Below are positions 43,670 to 55,700 of a stretch of DNA of 64,000 bases, in pieces. The notes beneath the pieces were generated by a model that did not search any database, had not been told where the DNA came from, and saw only the letters and a list, made by a program, of their open reading frames with translations. Within the stretch, counting starts at the first letter, position 1, and the number at the start of each line of letters is the position of its first letter. The stretch is taken from contig NC_070571.1 of the NCBI RefSeq assembly GCF_026914185.1, positions 3,534,001 through 3,598,000 on the forward strand, read 5' to 3'. This DNA comes from Puccinia triticina (taxonomy: Eukaryota; Basidiomycota; Pucciniomycetes; Pucciniales; Pucciniaceae). The translations under genes were made by a program, and so were the position numbers.

Positions 43670-44088
43670 TCATCATTGGTGCTGACCCTTCATATCTTTG
43701 GAACTCATCAGGCCAGCTCAAGATCACATTTCTGACTACCTTCTGCCATCTTGGAAACCTGCAGGCCTTTCTCTCCATGATCAACAGGTTCCCAGCCAAG
43801 CTCAGACCTTTCATCTGCCAATTGCAGGCTCATCACAATCCAATCCCTGCTGAAATTCCTGAACTTATCCCCAAGAGCCACCAAGCTTGTCTCAAGTTGT
43901 CTACATTCCAGATTTTAATTAAGCAATTGAACAACCTCTTCCCTAGCCCCACTGGCACGCCCTGGATTTCTTCAAGTGACTGGGCGGAGAAGAAACAAGC
44001 AGAATCAAAGAAATTCCTCTTGGTCAATGCTTGTGTTGAAAATTTTCCCAGTTGCTTGACCAACAGTGTGATGTATTCAATGTATTGA
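43670..44088 (+). other. Open frame of unknown nature
   Basis: About 140 codons open to TGA at 44086-44088, downstream of the MULE-like element, including HLGNLQAFLSMINRFPAKL and FLLVNACVENFPSCL. It has coding-like composition with helical Leu/Ile spacing and could be a retroelement gag or a host exon disrupted by the insertion. Family not recognised. Confidence 0.25.
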
Positions 44089-44556
44089 GAGAACCCAAAC
44101 AATAGTGTGATTGCACACCTCATTACTGCATCATCAAAGAGATATTTACGCACTAGCAAACTTTGGCCAATGGAAGCAGCACAGCAGACACTTGCAGGCT
44201 TGCCATTCAACCCCTGCTACTGTGAGAGTTCTCCAACCTGTTTGCCGGACTCACAAATTTTGACTTAGAAGTCAAGCTCAGGTCAGTCTCAAAGGATTTT
44301 CTCTACATAAATCATGCACAAGAAGTTTGTGTACATTGTGAATGGATAAAGTATGGCGGTTCTGAGATACTGCCAAGTATGACAAATAGTTCTATTGCAA
44401 TTGTAGCACTGGACCGTGGATGTTGTTTATTTGATATCCAACAAAAAATACCTAAAATGACTATGCTCTTTTTTTATCTAAAAAAAATATACGCACAAGC
44501 TGTGAAGTAAAGAAAGGATACAGAATAATCCTGAGCCAGGCCCATGTTGCAGTGAA
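44089..44556. other. Intergenic DNA
   Basis: No gene or repeat recognised; the AT content rises after 44290. Confidence 0.4.
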
Positions 44557-44724
44557 CTGGGACAGCAGAACACAGCGCAGATGAGTTTGTGGAAGGATGA
44601 TTTCATTGCATCATGAGAGAAACAAGAGAAAGCTGAGGAAGAAAAGAAAGAGAGAAGAAGAAAAGAAAAGAAAAGCTCACCTGGGACAGCAGAACACAGC
44701 ACAGATGAGTTCGTGGAAGGATGA
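44557..44724 (-). repeat. 44-bp direct repeat flanking a donor-like GT and pyrimidine tract (minus strand)
   Basis: Copies at 44681-44724 and 44557-44600. On the minus strand the first copy ends CCCAG and is followed at once by GTGAGC and ~75 nt of C/T-rich sequence, then the second copy, also ending CCCAG. Sequence similarity to the 40066 repeat (CATCCTTCCAC...CTCATCT) links the two loci. Confidence 0.8.
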
Positions 44725-45588
44725 GGAAAAGCCTTTCACATCTGCTGCCCAGGTGAATAGACTACCCTACATGACATGTCACAGAATGTGAAAGAGAAAA
44801 GACAGGTTGGAAGCAGAAAGGAAAACAGGACTACAACCCTACACCTCAACAGACCAAGCCCCTGCATTGGCCAGGCACTTGGCCAGGCCCTTGGCCAGGC
44901 CTGCCTTTGCCAGGATCTTGGTCAGGACCTTGGCCAAGCTGGAAGGTACCTTGCCAGGCAAACCAAAGGCTCTGCTCAGACGCCCTGCTCAGCTTCCCTG
45001 CTCAGATGCCCCACTCAGCCACCCTGCTCAGATGCCCCACTCAGTCACCCTGCTCAGCCGCCTTGCTCAGATGCCCTGCTCAGCTTGCTCAGCCATCAGG
45101 TACTGCCTTGCCAGCCACAAGAGAAAGCCAAAAAAAGATGAAGTAAAGCAAATAGAAAATTAAATATACAAAAGGCTCAGGGGGAGAGAGATGAATCGGC
45201 TGGTATTTAGGTCAAGGTTGATGAGAGATGGTTGCGCTTGCGCGGGCAGAGCACAAGTTTTAACACTATTGCTACAAAATAGTGCATTGGTGCGCTACTG
45301 CGTTAAAGCTTTGCTATTTCATAGCAATAGCGCAAAAAAATTGCTTTGCTACGCGGAGTTCAGGTTTAACATAGCGCGACTGTTGCTACGGTACCACCAA
45401 TAGTAGCGATTTTCCCGCTTACGCTTTTGCTACCTGGCTGTAGGAATAGTGGGGCGTCACTACACTACACTAATATGCCGCTTTTTGTAGCGTAGCGTAG
45501 CTGTTGCGATGTTGAATCAATTTTCTGGCGGTGTTGAATCAATTTGCTGGCCTACATAGTCCTACTGTTCCCCCTTTCCTAGCACATC
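44725..45588. repeat. Low-complexity repeats: TTGGCCAGG and GCTCAGATGCCC words
   Basis: 44866-44955 repeats the word CTTGGCCAGGC. 44970-45095 repeats CTGCTCAG(A)TGCCC and CACTCAGCCACC. The resulting open frames in all phases are composition artefacts. 45260-45530 is a scrambled array of TAGC/GCTA words (gctacgc, gtagcgtagc). Confidence 0.6.
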
Positions 45589-45710
45589 AGAGACTTGACC
45601 CTGATTATCTACCTCTCTTGAGCTAGGTGAGTTATCATTTTCCTTCTTTTTCTTCTCTCCCTCCTTCTATCTCACACATGTACATTTAAGAGACTTGACC
45701 CTGATTATCT
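45589..45710 (+). repeat. 22-bp direct repeat flanking a donor-like GT and pyrimidine tract
   Basis: AGAGACTTGACCCTGATTAT(CT) occurs at 45589-45610 and 45689-45710. The first is followed 16 nt later by CTAG|GTGAGT (GT at 45627) and a C/T-rich run. Same architecture as at 40.1, 44.6 and 59.6 kb. Confidence 0.7.
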
Positions 45711-46016
45711 CTGTCAGCTGGCTACTATGGCAGAGCCAATTTGACATAAAAATACAAAAATAAAATACAAAAATTAGTGTTACATATGAAAGAGAGAGTT
45801 TTGTCCAACCAATACCTCGACTCCAAACTGAAGATGTCAGTGGCAGTATTGTTGGTTTGAAACCGTAAAAGAGACTGAGACGGCTGAGCTGAGCTCAGCC
45901 AACTCCAAAAAAGCTCTGATTACCACACTACCAAGCTTATCTTTCATTATAAACTGCCCATACCACACATTCTAGTTGGTTTTACCAGCCTCAGGAAATT
46001 GAAAATCTAAATCAAG
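45711..46016. other. Intergenic DNA
   Basis: No gene; includes AT-rich ATACAAAAATAAAATAC and a duplicated AGCTGAGCTCAGC-like word near 45880. Confidence 0.4.
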
Positions 46017-46907
46017 ATGTCCCTCAGCTCATCACAGCTCCAAGGCCAGGAGCTGGTCCTAGCGGCAGGCCAAGCTGTAAAACCCCCACACTTTTCAGAC
46101 TTCACAAAGATGTTACAACCCCTATCACACCTCATTCCCACTGAAAAGGTGTCAATCAGAACCTCCAATGGCAGCAATTATTTTTCCTTCCTGTCCTGCC
46201 CCCCAGCTCGGTTGATTGATTGGTCAAGGCTGGCATCAGTGAGTATTTCTGTCCCTCCCAGTATGCCCTGTTCTCCCAACACCAAGTAAAAGAAACATAA
46301 AAACACACACACTTGCGCTGAGAATAAGACATTACAGCCTCAAGAAGATCCCGCAGCATATCGGGAAGCTTGATGAGCTGAACGCACACTCCCGCTTGAC
46401 AGGCTGAATGCACACCCCCAATTCGTCGTGTCCTTGAGCTCCATCTCCTTGGAATCAAAATACCATTTGATCGTAATTTACAGGGTCAATAAAGAGCACC
46501 CTACGCCAATTGGATCCAACATGAATGCCGAAACGGCGCTGGCGACAAGATCAGACTCAGTCGCCCTGGCCTCTCACACTTGCAAATGGCATGCCATGGA
46601 AGAGGAATGCCCTCATCTGGGTGCCTTGATGGCTGAAGCTGAAATAGAAATTGACGAGCTAGCAAACAACTTGGCCAACCTCTCCAACAGCCACCAGACT
46701 CCCAAGCCTGCAGCACCCAGACTTTCCATCCAGCCCTCCTTATTGAGCAAGCTCATTGCCAGCTTCCACTCCAGCAGTCTTCAGCCCCCTCCATTGACCT
46801 GCCCCAGCCCCACACCCCACAAGACCTCTTACTCCGCGACTTGGCTCCAAAACATGCTCAAAAGTACCTCCAGCCAGTTCAGCCCTGCCACTCCCCACCG
46901 CATCTAA
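46017..46907 (+). CDS. Hypothetical Ser/Pro-rich frames, weak
   Basis: ATG at 46017 starts a 90-codon frame with GTGAGT donor-like word at about 46239. A second frame (46428-46907) is in-register coding-like with EECPHLGALMAEAEIEIDELANNLANLS, then Ser/Pro-rich. They could be two exons of one gene or remnants of a retroelement gag. No family recognised; the link between them is not demonstrated. Confidence 0.25.
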
Positions 46908-47970
46908 CCCACCACTGCCACTCTCCTTGCCCAGCAGACCCACTCGGTACTTACTGCACAATTCCCAGGCTGCAGTAGCGCCAAGTTAGTCAAGTGCGCA
47001 CAAGGAATCCGACCGGCTTGACCTCCCTCCCCAAAAGCTCTTTGCCGCCCGCCAAGGCCCCATGGCCATCCAGCCCTACAGCAGCAACACACCCCAGCAA
47101 CTTATCGGACACCCTTGGCTTGCTTCAGCTACTCACCCCTGCCGCTGCCCTGGCGTGTCAGCCGCAGCCGCGCCTGTCAACAAGCACATCAAATCAACAC
47201 ATACATCCCATTTCCCACATCATCTCCAAATCCCATTGTTCTGATTTTTTTTTTTGATTCAAGAATGAATGATCTATATGCGCCACTTCTTTAGTAAGAT
47301 TGTGGCATCATACTCTGCCTCTTTTTTGAACTACATCTGGTTCTGTGCTTCTATCTTAATTGCTGTCTCAAATTCAGGTGTGATAGCTGTTTTTGCGTCA
47401 ATCCCCGCGGTCTCTGCAATAGCGGCCATTTGAGGGTGTCCAAAAAAATAACTCAAGAGAGATATAATAAATGTAGGCAACATGGCCAGCAATTAAACAG
47501 AGTGCAGACTGGGAAGAACAAAATTTTGGTGATTTGGGAGTGGAAAGAGGTAGAGATAGCAGTGGGCTGCTACGCTACACTACGCTACAGGGCAACTTAG
47601 CGTTAGCATAGCCACGCTAACAGCGGACCTCTTTTCCAGTAGTGTTAGGGCCTTGCTAAACCCACTAAGCTGTGTTACGCTGCACTACACCCACTAAGCT
47701 GCATTATGCTGCACTACACCCGCTAAGCTGTGTTACGCTGCGCTACAGCGCTTTGAGTGACAAAATGGGCCAAAAACCCGCTAAAACGCACTGTAGCAGG
47801 CACATTTTTGTGCCCTGTGTGCGTATTGTTATTGCAGAGAAGGCGGAATTGTGCTAACACTATGCTCAAATGTAGTGGAATTCCGCCACGCTAACACTAT
47901 GGTTAGAATAGCTGGCCCACAGTTGCAGTAGATACAAAAAGGTGTAAAAATTTATATCAAATTAACCAAG
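46908..47970. other. Intergenic DNA with GCTACGCTACA-type repeats
   Basis: No gene. At 47560-47900 short words such as CTACGCTACACTACGCTAC dominate, and a ~33-bp unit (ACCCACTAAGCTG...CTGCACTAC) is repeated three times at about 47661-47752. This resembles 45260-45530 and 3600-3740. Confidence 0.5.
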
Positions 47971-49445
47971 CTATTCAAGTCCAAATTCTTTGTGATTCAA
48001 GTGTTTTTCAAGCTCTAGTTCTATAATCTCCTCTTTGTGATCTTCCACACTTCCAAAATAAATATTACAGAATATCCTACTGTTAGTCTTTCCCATATCA
48101 TTTGGGAATTTGATATGACCTGAGTACATTTTTGGTTGAGGTTTGCATTGTCTTGGCCATTATTGATGCACTTCTTACTCCAATCTAAAAGCTCAGAGAA
48201 GTGAGTGTTCCAAGTCATGAAAACCCGGACATGAATCTTGGCTAGATTGAAGTACACAGACTCAAGAACTGCTTGCGGAAAGTTGTGTCTGGAGCAGATG
48301 TCCGTTAAAAATTGTTGGTCATCAGCATTTTGCTTGTTGATTTGTGGATCTAAAATCAAAGATCATGTCAGCTAAATTTCTCAGTACCAACTCTCTGCCA
48401 ATGGAAATTCTTGCCTTGGCTCAAAATTTTTCAAAAGATTATCCAAACATTCCAATTTTTCTACTGCCCACATGACTGCCTGGCAAGCCTCTCTTGAAAT
48501 CCTGCGCAACTTGTCATTGCAGTGAGTTGAGATAAGGACTGCTTCAATCCCATCTTTTATGTTCACATCAACCACCCAGGACTTTTTGGGATGAGATAGT
48601 GAACCCATATTCCAAAAAACATCATCAAGACCCATCAATCAAACCTCTTCAAATGCTGATTCTGCCACCTGCACCTCAGTGCTGTAGTTTTCATTGTAGT
48701 GGTCCGCCTTTTTGTTGTATGAGGTCCACTTGCTCTTCAAGAGCTTCATCTTGGAGCTCATGAGATTCTTAAATCTTGCTTGCATTTGGGTACCTGTTCC
48801 AATTTTGGACAAAATGAGTCAAAGTATTGATTGAAAGAGGAACAATGATGACCTACCTTAGCCCCTCTGATTGTTGAGATAGTGTACTAGCATCCCTCTA
48901 TGTAGTATGCTTTTAATTTATACACCCACAACTTAGCCTATACTGTACATGTATATAGCCTAGTTGTTCCCCTCACTGTTATCCTTCCTCACTGAATGAT
49001 TATTATACTTTGACTCATTGTTCTCAGACTTTGTCCTTGACATCTTGTCAAAATTCTCTTAGTCTTGTGTCACCCAAGTTACCCTCAACACTGATCCCAG
49101 CTCTTCTGAACTTCACAAACCCCAACTTTGGCCTTGTACAGCTTGGAATTACTTATTTTCAACCTGATCAATGATTTAGTTTTGGTATCTGGGGTCAAGC
49201 ATCTCAGTAATAGTTTAGTTCCAATAGGAGTCAGTTTAGTTTCAAGCAGTGTCTCAAAGCGTAGATAGTCCAACTCACCGGAGGCCCCTGGAGGATCTTG
49301 GAATGCTTCTGATCCAAGTTCATCAATCAGAATTTCAATGTTCTCTTCTAATATTCTAATTGTATTGGGTAGAAATTTGAGCTTTTGTTGCTCTTCCTCT
49401 GTTTGTGTTTGTCTGTGCTTCGCTCTTAATAAATCAATCTCATCC
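47971..49445 (-). pseudogene. Second KDZ transposase relic, 3' half only
   Basis: C-terminal half of a KDZ transposase related to the copy at 1-2327. Exon 49445-49279 is 167 nt, the same length as its counterpart 1043-1209, and is followed by the same GTGAGT donor position (PPGASG|). Exon 49188 to about 49082 reads SLIRLKISNSKLYKAKVGVCEVQ. Exon from 48793 reads QARFKNLMSSKMKLLKSKW and, after an in-frame TGA (48639-48641), DDVFWNMGSLSHPKKSWVVDV. The last exon (about 48348-47971) contains SRHNFPQAVLESVYFNLAKIHVRVFMTWNTHF and has a frameshift near 48060 before its acidic end. The upstream exons are absent. The shared exon boundaries show common descent; the coding is dead. Confidence 0.8.
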
Positions 49446-50834
49446 CTACAAGCCAATGGGAAAATCAAGTTTTTAAAAGATTTGGAACACCTAAAAGTGT
49501 ATTTTGTTCTCTTAATAAATTGTATTTACATTTATACAATGATTTGGAGATAATGGAATGGGAGAGCTTTACCCAAAAGCAGCTCAAGTGGGTCAGTGGC
49601 TAGGGTAAAGCTCTCTGGACTATCTGGTTGTCCGACTGTTTGAGAGGAGCTTTGGTGAGAGTCGGTTGGGTGTTCTGAGGTTTGTTCTGTGAACTGGACC
49701 TCTCTCAGTTCTTGTGCTCTCCCTCATCCTCTTTGTTATCTTTCTTTGTACTCACCGAAGCAGGGGCAAGTTAGCTGAATAGCTTTGCCTTGTACTGTGT
49801 CAGCCTTAGAGTCAACACAGTTGACCTAAAACTGCCTTTTATCTCCATTTTATACCTAAATGTGCTCATATCTTTTTAAACTTAATACATAAGTTTGTTT
49901 TGACTTCAGATTGCAATTTCTAATGCAATTTTGACCCTAGTGGCCACTGATCACTTTCCAATATCTCTACTCCTTCATAGAGTTTGTGGTTTGTGACACA
50001 CGTGCGCAGCAGCGCCGTGTAGTTGCGCCTGAGCGCTCCAAACCACATGTACATGTGTGATTATGTCATCCAACTTTGAAAATTTTCGAAGTCAGGATCC
50101 CCCATGCAGCTGGAGGATCCACAGACTTCAGCACACCAGAACCATACCCCAGAGACACCCAGGATCACTAACCAGAGGCCACTTCACTCCCAGTATCACT
50201 ACAGGATATTGACAGTAAGTACCCTCTTCTACTGACCTTGTTTATCTCAGAGGAAACTCTGTTGCTCTTGACTGCTCTCTCCCTTCTTCTGTTTCTCTCT
50301 TCTGCTTCAAAAGATCTATAGGTTATCTCTTGTTAAGACCTTTAAAACCAGAGCAGAGTAGTCATCCTACTTCTGAATCCCACCACCGTTTCCTTGGTGT
50401 GAGTGGAGACTGTTGCATCTCTAGCACAGTTGGCAGCCTACTTTTCTAGGTAGAGCTTGGCCCATATTAAATCAAAACTCAAAAGATCAAGTTTCTCTCT
50501 TCTATTTCTCTTCTGCTCACTGCTTGTATTTCTTTATCCCCAGAAATTCAACCAGTGTCCCCCTTTTCTTTGTGTCCTGTTGTCACATAAGAGACTCAGG
50601 CTCACAGGTAGAATCAAAAGAAATATAAAAAAGAGAATTTTGAAGAAAATGAAAAACGTACCAAGGATTTTTCGGAATGTGAAGGACCGCTCCAAGGTGA
50701 ACCTACAGTTGTTGTGATGCACAATATAAAAACAAAGGGGTTAACTCCTGTTGAACCAATCAAACTCTTGGGGATGATGTTTAATCAGGGGAATTCGGAG
50801 GGAGACAAACAATCGCGGGGGGTGTATGATCATC
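49446..50834. other. Intergenic DNA
   Basis: No supportable gene. A pyrimidine-rich stretch follows CAG|TAAGTACC near 50212-50300. The short frame 50457-50717 is Lys/Arg/Phe-rich and unrecognised. Confidence 0.35.
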
Positions 50835-51660
50835 TCAGCCAGTGCATACTTCCCCCCCAATACTTGCCAAGGTGTTAGATGGTGGTCTCAATCCCGTCTG
50901 AGTCAAGAAATCTGACACTTTGCGCCAGCCAAGAGCCTTGGTTAAGATATTGGCCAATTGATTGTTGGTCGAGATCCACTCGAGGCGAACTTTTTTATTG
51001 TACAGGAGTTTGTTGATGATGTGGAACTCTTGATCAATATGGCGATGTTCTTTTCGAGTGCCGCAGTCTTTTGCAATGTACACTTCCGCCTTGTTGTTGG
51101 AGCAGATGCGTGGGGGACGGACCTCAAAGAAACCAGAGAGGAGGGATTGGAGGAAGCAAGAATCTTTCAAAGTGTAGGACAATGCCATATATTCTGCCTG
51201 GCAGGTTGATCGCGCAACGCAGGACTGCCTTTTTGACACCCATGAAATGGGTGCCCCCCAGACAGAAGAGATGAAACCGTGAACCAAGCGCCATCCTTCA
51301 CCGCCCCAGTTTACATCCACAAACGTCTTGATGCAGTCTAATTCATCTCCCAAGGATTTCATTAGGAGAGTAAGGGAAGCCGTGAAGCAAATGTATGAGA
51401 TTAAATGTTCAAGAGCGTCCCAGTGGGTTTGATCAGGAGCCCTCGAAAATTGCGCGAGGTAGTTGACAGCAAAAGAAAGATCGGGTTCAGATCCTTGAGC
51501 CAAGTAGAGGATGCAGCCAACTCGCAAAAGGTATTTGCGGTCCATTTCCACCAAGGGATTGGAAACCAAATTGGAAGAAGGGAGAGGTGAACATGTCTTG
51601 ATGTTTGAAGGACTTTACCCAAGAATTTTTTTGATAAGCATGGGTTGATCAAGAGTCACT
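50835..51660 (-). pseudogene. Old Ty1/copia relic: end of RT plus RNase H
   Basis: Minus-strand fragment of a copia Pol. The 5' end near 51660 reads TLDQPMLIKKIL, followed by a stop and frame changes. From 51569 a clean 244-codon frame covers the end of RT (YLAQGSEPDLSFAVNYLAQFSRAP) and RNase H (TFVDVNWGGEG, CQAEYMALS, HIDQEFHIINKLL, NQLANILTKALG). The first RNase H Asp is kept within FVDVNW. Everything upstream (gag, integrase, most of RT) is missing, and the frame directly abuts the interspersed repeat at 51661. It is a different, more decayed lineage than the young copia next to it. Confidence 0.85.
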
Positions 51661-51893
51661 GCCAAGATGGATGAATTTGTGATGTTGCATATTGATCAAT
51701 ATAGCGTATATTGATCAATTTATATTGATCATTTTTTTTTTATTCCTCTTGATACCTTTGTCTGCGTTCCATGTCTCCTTAATACTCTTCTATAATCTCT
51801 CTCCTTCCCCCTGTGTTAGCTTCAAGCCACAGGAATCTTTTTTTTTTTTTTGCCTGATAACATTCATAAATTTCTACATACACCATTCAATTC
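51661..51893 (-). repeat. Interspersed repeat copy 2, first part
   Basis: Inverse copy of 42311-42642, cut by the young copia insertion; continues at 57694-57797. Includes a perfect 13-bp inverted repeat ATTGATCAATATA with GCG loop (51691-51719). Confidence 0.8.
51889..51893 (+). repeat. Target duplication (left) of the young copia element
   Basis: AATTC, identical to 57689-57693 after the 3' LTR. Confidence 0.9.
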
Positions 51894-52654
51894 TGTAAGA
51901 ATACAAGACCAGAACACCCCCAGCAACCGCTAAGGAAGCTGGTGCGGCCAAGCCCAGACCACCCGCAGCAACCGCAAAGGAAGCTCGCGCGGTTAGCCAG
52001 AAACATAGACCCAGCTGCGCAAAGAGGTAAGACCCCTCAAGCAGTCCAGACCCAAAACCTAACCCAATCTCGAGCTGACAAGCCCCGCTTGATCACTTGC
52101 AGATACGGAAACCGTAACGGCAACCGCACCGGGGAAAGGAAGAATAGACTCAGCCTCCGGGTACGTGCTCGTGGAGAGATAAAGTTATGGCTCAGATAAG
52201 CTGACCAACTTTACTCTTGTAGATCCCTCGCAGACCGTCTTGGCAGTCAGACCCCAGCCATCCTACTCAATAGGATCACGGCCAGCACCGCAGCCGGTGA
52301 GTAGTCCAACTCCTGTGACCCAGGAAAGGATAAAAAAGCAGATGACTGACTTGATCCGACCTATGCGCGACAAGCAGATCAAAAGAAACCAAACCCGTAC
52401 CGACAGGATAAGACCAGGCTACTTAGTTGACTGGCTCCTGCATCGACCCGCCCTCGGACAGTCATCTCTCTCATCTCAGCTCAAACCCAGACGAAGCAAC
52501 TTAGAAGAATTATCCCTAGAAGCAAAGCACCCACTCGCGCTGCTTTCAGGTAAATTCTCCATTCAGATTTCATTTTCACTTATCTCAATATAAATATGTA
52601 AATACAATAAGTTATTGAGATAAGGAAAACATTTCAGTTGCTCCAAAAATTTCA
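51894..52654 (+). repeat. 5' LTR of copia, with splice-site-like signals
   Basis: Direct repeat of 56928-57688 at offset 5034. Contains consensus-like donor/acceptor pairs at intron-like spacing: GTAAGA 52027 with CTTGCAG ending 52102, GTACGT 52161 with CTTGTAG ending 52222, and GTAAAT 52550 with TTTCAG ending 52637. An open frame 52240-52593 lies within. Confidence 0.95.
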
Positions 52655-52715
52655 GATTTACAGTCTCGGAACGCTCGATTCCACCCAACCAAACGGCAGC
52701 TGAAAGCAGTACAAG

Positions 52716-55700
52716 ATGGTAAATACGCGCACGCAAGGCTCGAGCTCCACATCTGGACAAACTCCCCAAGCTCCGAAGAACGATGCCTACAGCCCAGACA
52801 AAGATCACGTGAACGTCCCAAAGTTCGACGGGACTAACTTTCCGTTATGGGAGCGCAAGATCAAAATGCATCTTCGACCTCGGCGACTGGAGGACTACAT
52901 ACTAGAACCAATGTCCGAAGAACCAGATGACGAAGAACTTCAAGGAGCACTGCGCACGTGTAGCATACTTAGCGAAGCCATCTCTAACGCTATCTTCACG
53001 AGCGTCATTAACGACGACAACGAGCAGGACCCCTACGCGATATGGTCAGACATAAAGACCATTTACGCATCTGACTCTCTGTGGTCAGTGTTCCAGGTCT
53101 GGAACAAGTGGTTAGATATCCAATACAACAAGGATATGAACTCCTAGACCGTCGAGATGGAAGAGAGCCTAGCCGAGTTCAGCTCTCTTGGTCTCAAGGT
53201 CCCGGACGTGCTCGTCGGATGCGGGATAGTGGGCAAGATCACAAAAAGGCGACCAATGTTGATGCAGGCGTTGTTCGCAGACCTCAAGGCCCTGGCTAAA
53301 CCAAAGGAAATCATTGCCAAACTTCGCGACATCGGACGCCACGAGACAGCCACGAAGAGAAAATTTGTAGAGGACCCCGAACCCACATCAACAGCCCTTG
53401 CCACAGGAACCAGTCGCAAGCCAAAGAAAACCTCGGCTCCGATTATTAGATGCAGCAAGGGAAAGCACAATCCCAAAGCCACCTCGCACGTGGAAGCGGA
53501 CTGCTGGACCATCAATCCTACTTCTTGCCCTCCGGAAAAGCCCCTCGTGGAAAAGGAGCGCCCTCAGAAACGGCAAAGGACCGCATACCAAGCTGAAGTT
53601 GATGAAGACGAAGAGGAAGCGCATCATGTGGCGCTAGTCAAGCCGTCTTTTACCTACAACACGACGGCAACCGCCAAACCATTGTCAACCATCTTAGACT
53701 CCGGTGCAAGCAACCATATGCTCAATTCGTTGGCATACTTCATTGACACCACCCCGGTCCACATCAGCATCCTTACCGGAAGCGGCAAATCCGAGCTGGT
53801 GGCCATTGCTCACGGCACTGCTCGGCTTTGCCTTCCCTTCGGCGAAACTCTGACACTATCAGGAGCCCTTTACGTGCCGAAAATAACACGTAACCTTATC
53901 TCCATGGTTCAACTCCTGAACCATAAGGCAGCAATCCGCGAAATCAACGGCGCCTTTGAGGTGCAGATTGATAACAGCCGTCCCTTCCAAGTCAATGTCT
54001 CCAACGACCTGCTAGAGATAGTAGATGTTTCCCCGGTACCTCATCTAGCAACCGGGCTAAGTACCACTACCGCGGCCAGTCTCTCTGAATTCCAGAAATG
54101 GCACAACAGACTCGGCCACGCCAGCTCAGGACGTATAGCGCGAATGGTACCGGAAAGCCTTAACCTGACGAAGACCCATGCGTGCGATGCATGTATGCAA
54201 GGAAAGATTGCAAGGCCCCCCTGTAATGGCACTTTCAAATCTGCAAATGCCCCAATGAGCATCGTGCACGCAGATCTGGTGGGACCCATTTCCCCCCCGA
54301 CGAACGGCGGAGCCCGGTATTTCCTCACTCTGGTTGACCAATTCACAGGCTTCATCCACACGACTATACTCAAAGAAAAGAGTCAGGCCGCCCAATCCAT
54401 CCTGGACTTCAAGATTTTCTTCGAGAAGCAGACCGGCCATCAATTGAAGAAGCTCATCTTGGATGGTGGAGGTGAATTCGTCAACGGCACCTTGGCGGAT
54501 CACCTTAAGGCCAAAGGTATACAACACAACGTTGCCCCGGCCTACACGCCACAAAACAACGGAGTTGCGGAGCGGGCAAACAGGACTATCATAGACATGA
54601 CCCGCTGTCTCATGATGCAGGCCAATCTCGCCCCAGAATGGTGGGCGGAGGCCGTTCAAACAGCAACAGCCACGACAAACTGCCTTCCCTCTCTCGGAAA
54701 AAGCAAACTCTGTCCGCTCGAGCTGCTGTTCAACATCCGGCCAAACATCCAGTTCTTCAGGCCTTTCGGCTGTCGCGCCTGGATTGTCAAACCGAAACCA
54801 AAGCGCGACTCGAAATTCGCTTCAATCTCCTGGGAAGGAGTACTCCTGGGCTATGCAAATGATTACTCGTCATATAAAGTCTACCGCCTTGAAGACAAGG
54901 CCATTGTTACCGCCAAACACGTCCACTTTGATGAATCGTGTTTTCCGGATTGTCCCCCTCTCAGCAAAAGCTACACTCCTCTGGGACACAACAAACTCCC
55001 AAGCTTCAAAACTGACGAGCCGTTGCCCTTCTCCGAGGAGGACCACTTGCCTGAGACCTCCGACATGGCTGCTGCAGCGGAGGAACTAGAGGCCGAACAG
55101 CAAGACATCACTAGGATCATCCAAGAACTTCGTTCAACCAGTCCTCAAATCCCCACCCAAGAACTTCAAACTCAGGCCGGGCAAACAGACGCGTCGATCC
55201 CACCGGAGGCCGCTAGCGGCCGGCGCTATGCCTGGACCACCGCCCCTCCGGCGAAGGAAATCTCCAGCCAAATCGACGCCAGCAACATAGTCTCTGGAAA
55301 GCGGACTAGACAAGCATACCTAGTGGAGATTGAGGTCGACCCCAAGAACCACAAGCAAGCTATGGCAGGAAAGGACAGTCAAAACTGGTCGGCGGCAGAG
55401 AAGAAAGAAATCGAGAACATGATCAAACACGAAGTTTGGGAGATCCGCCAGCGACTAGACTCCGATGAGCCAATCCCATCAACGTGGGCCTATAGGAGGA
55501 AGCTCGGCCCATTGAATGAAGTAATTGAGTTTAAAGCCCGTATTTGTGCGCAAGGTTTCAGGCAGATCCACGGCAGGAACTTCAACGTAATTTACGCGCC
55601 AACCGGAAAAGCCGCTTCCCTCCGCCTGCTCATCTCGTTCGCAGTCAACAACGGAATGAAGATTCACCAGTTGGACGTCAGGAGCGCGTTCCTCACCTGT

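Noticed and set aside
52240..52593. 117-codon frame in the copia LTR (also 57274-57627)
   Set aside because: Identical in both LTRs because LTRs are copies; listed only as possible spliced extension, not as a separate gene.
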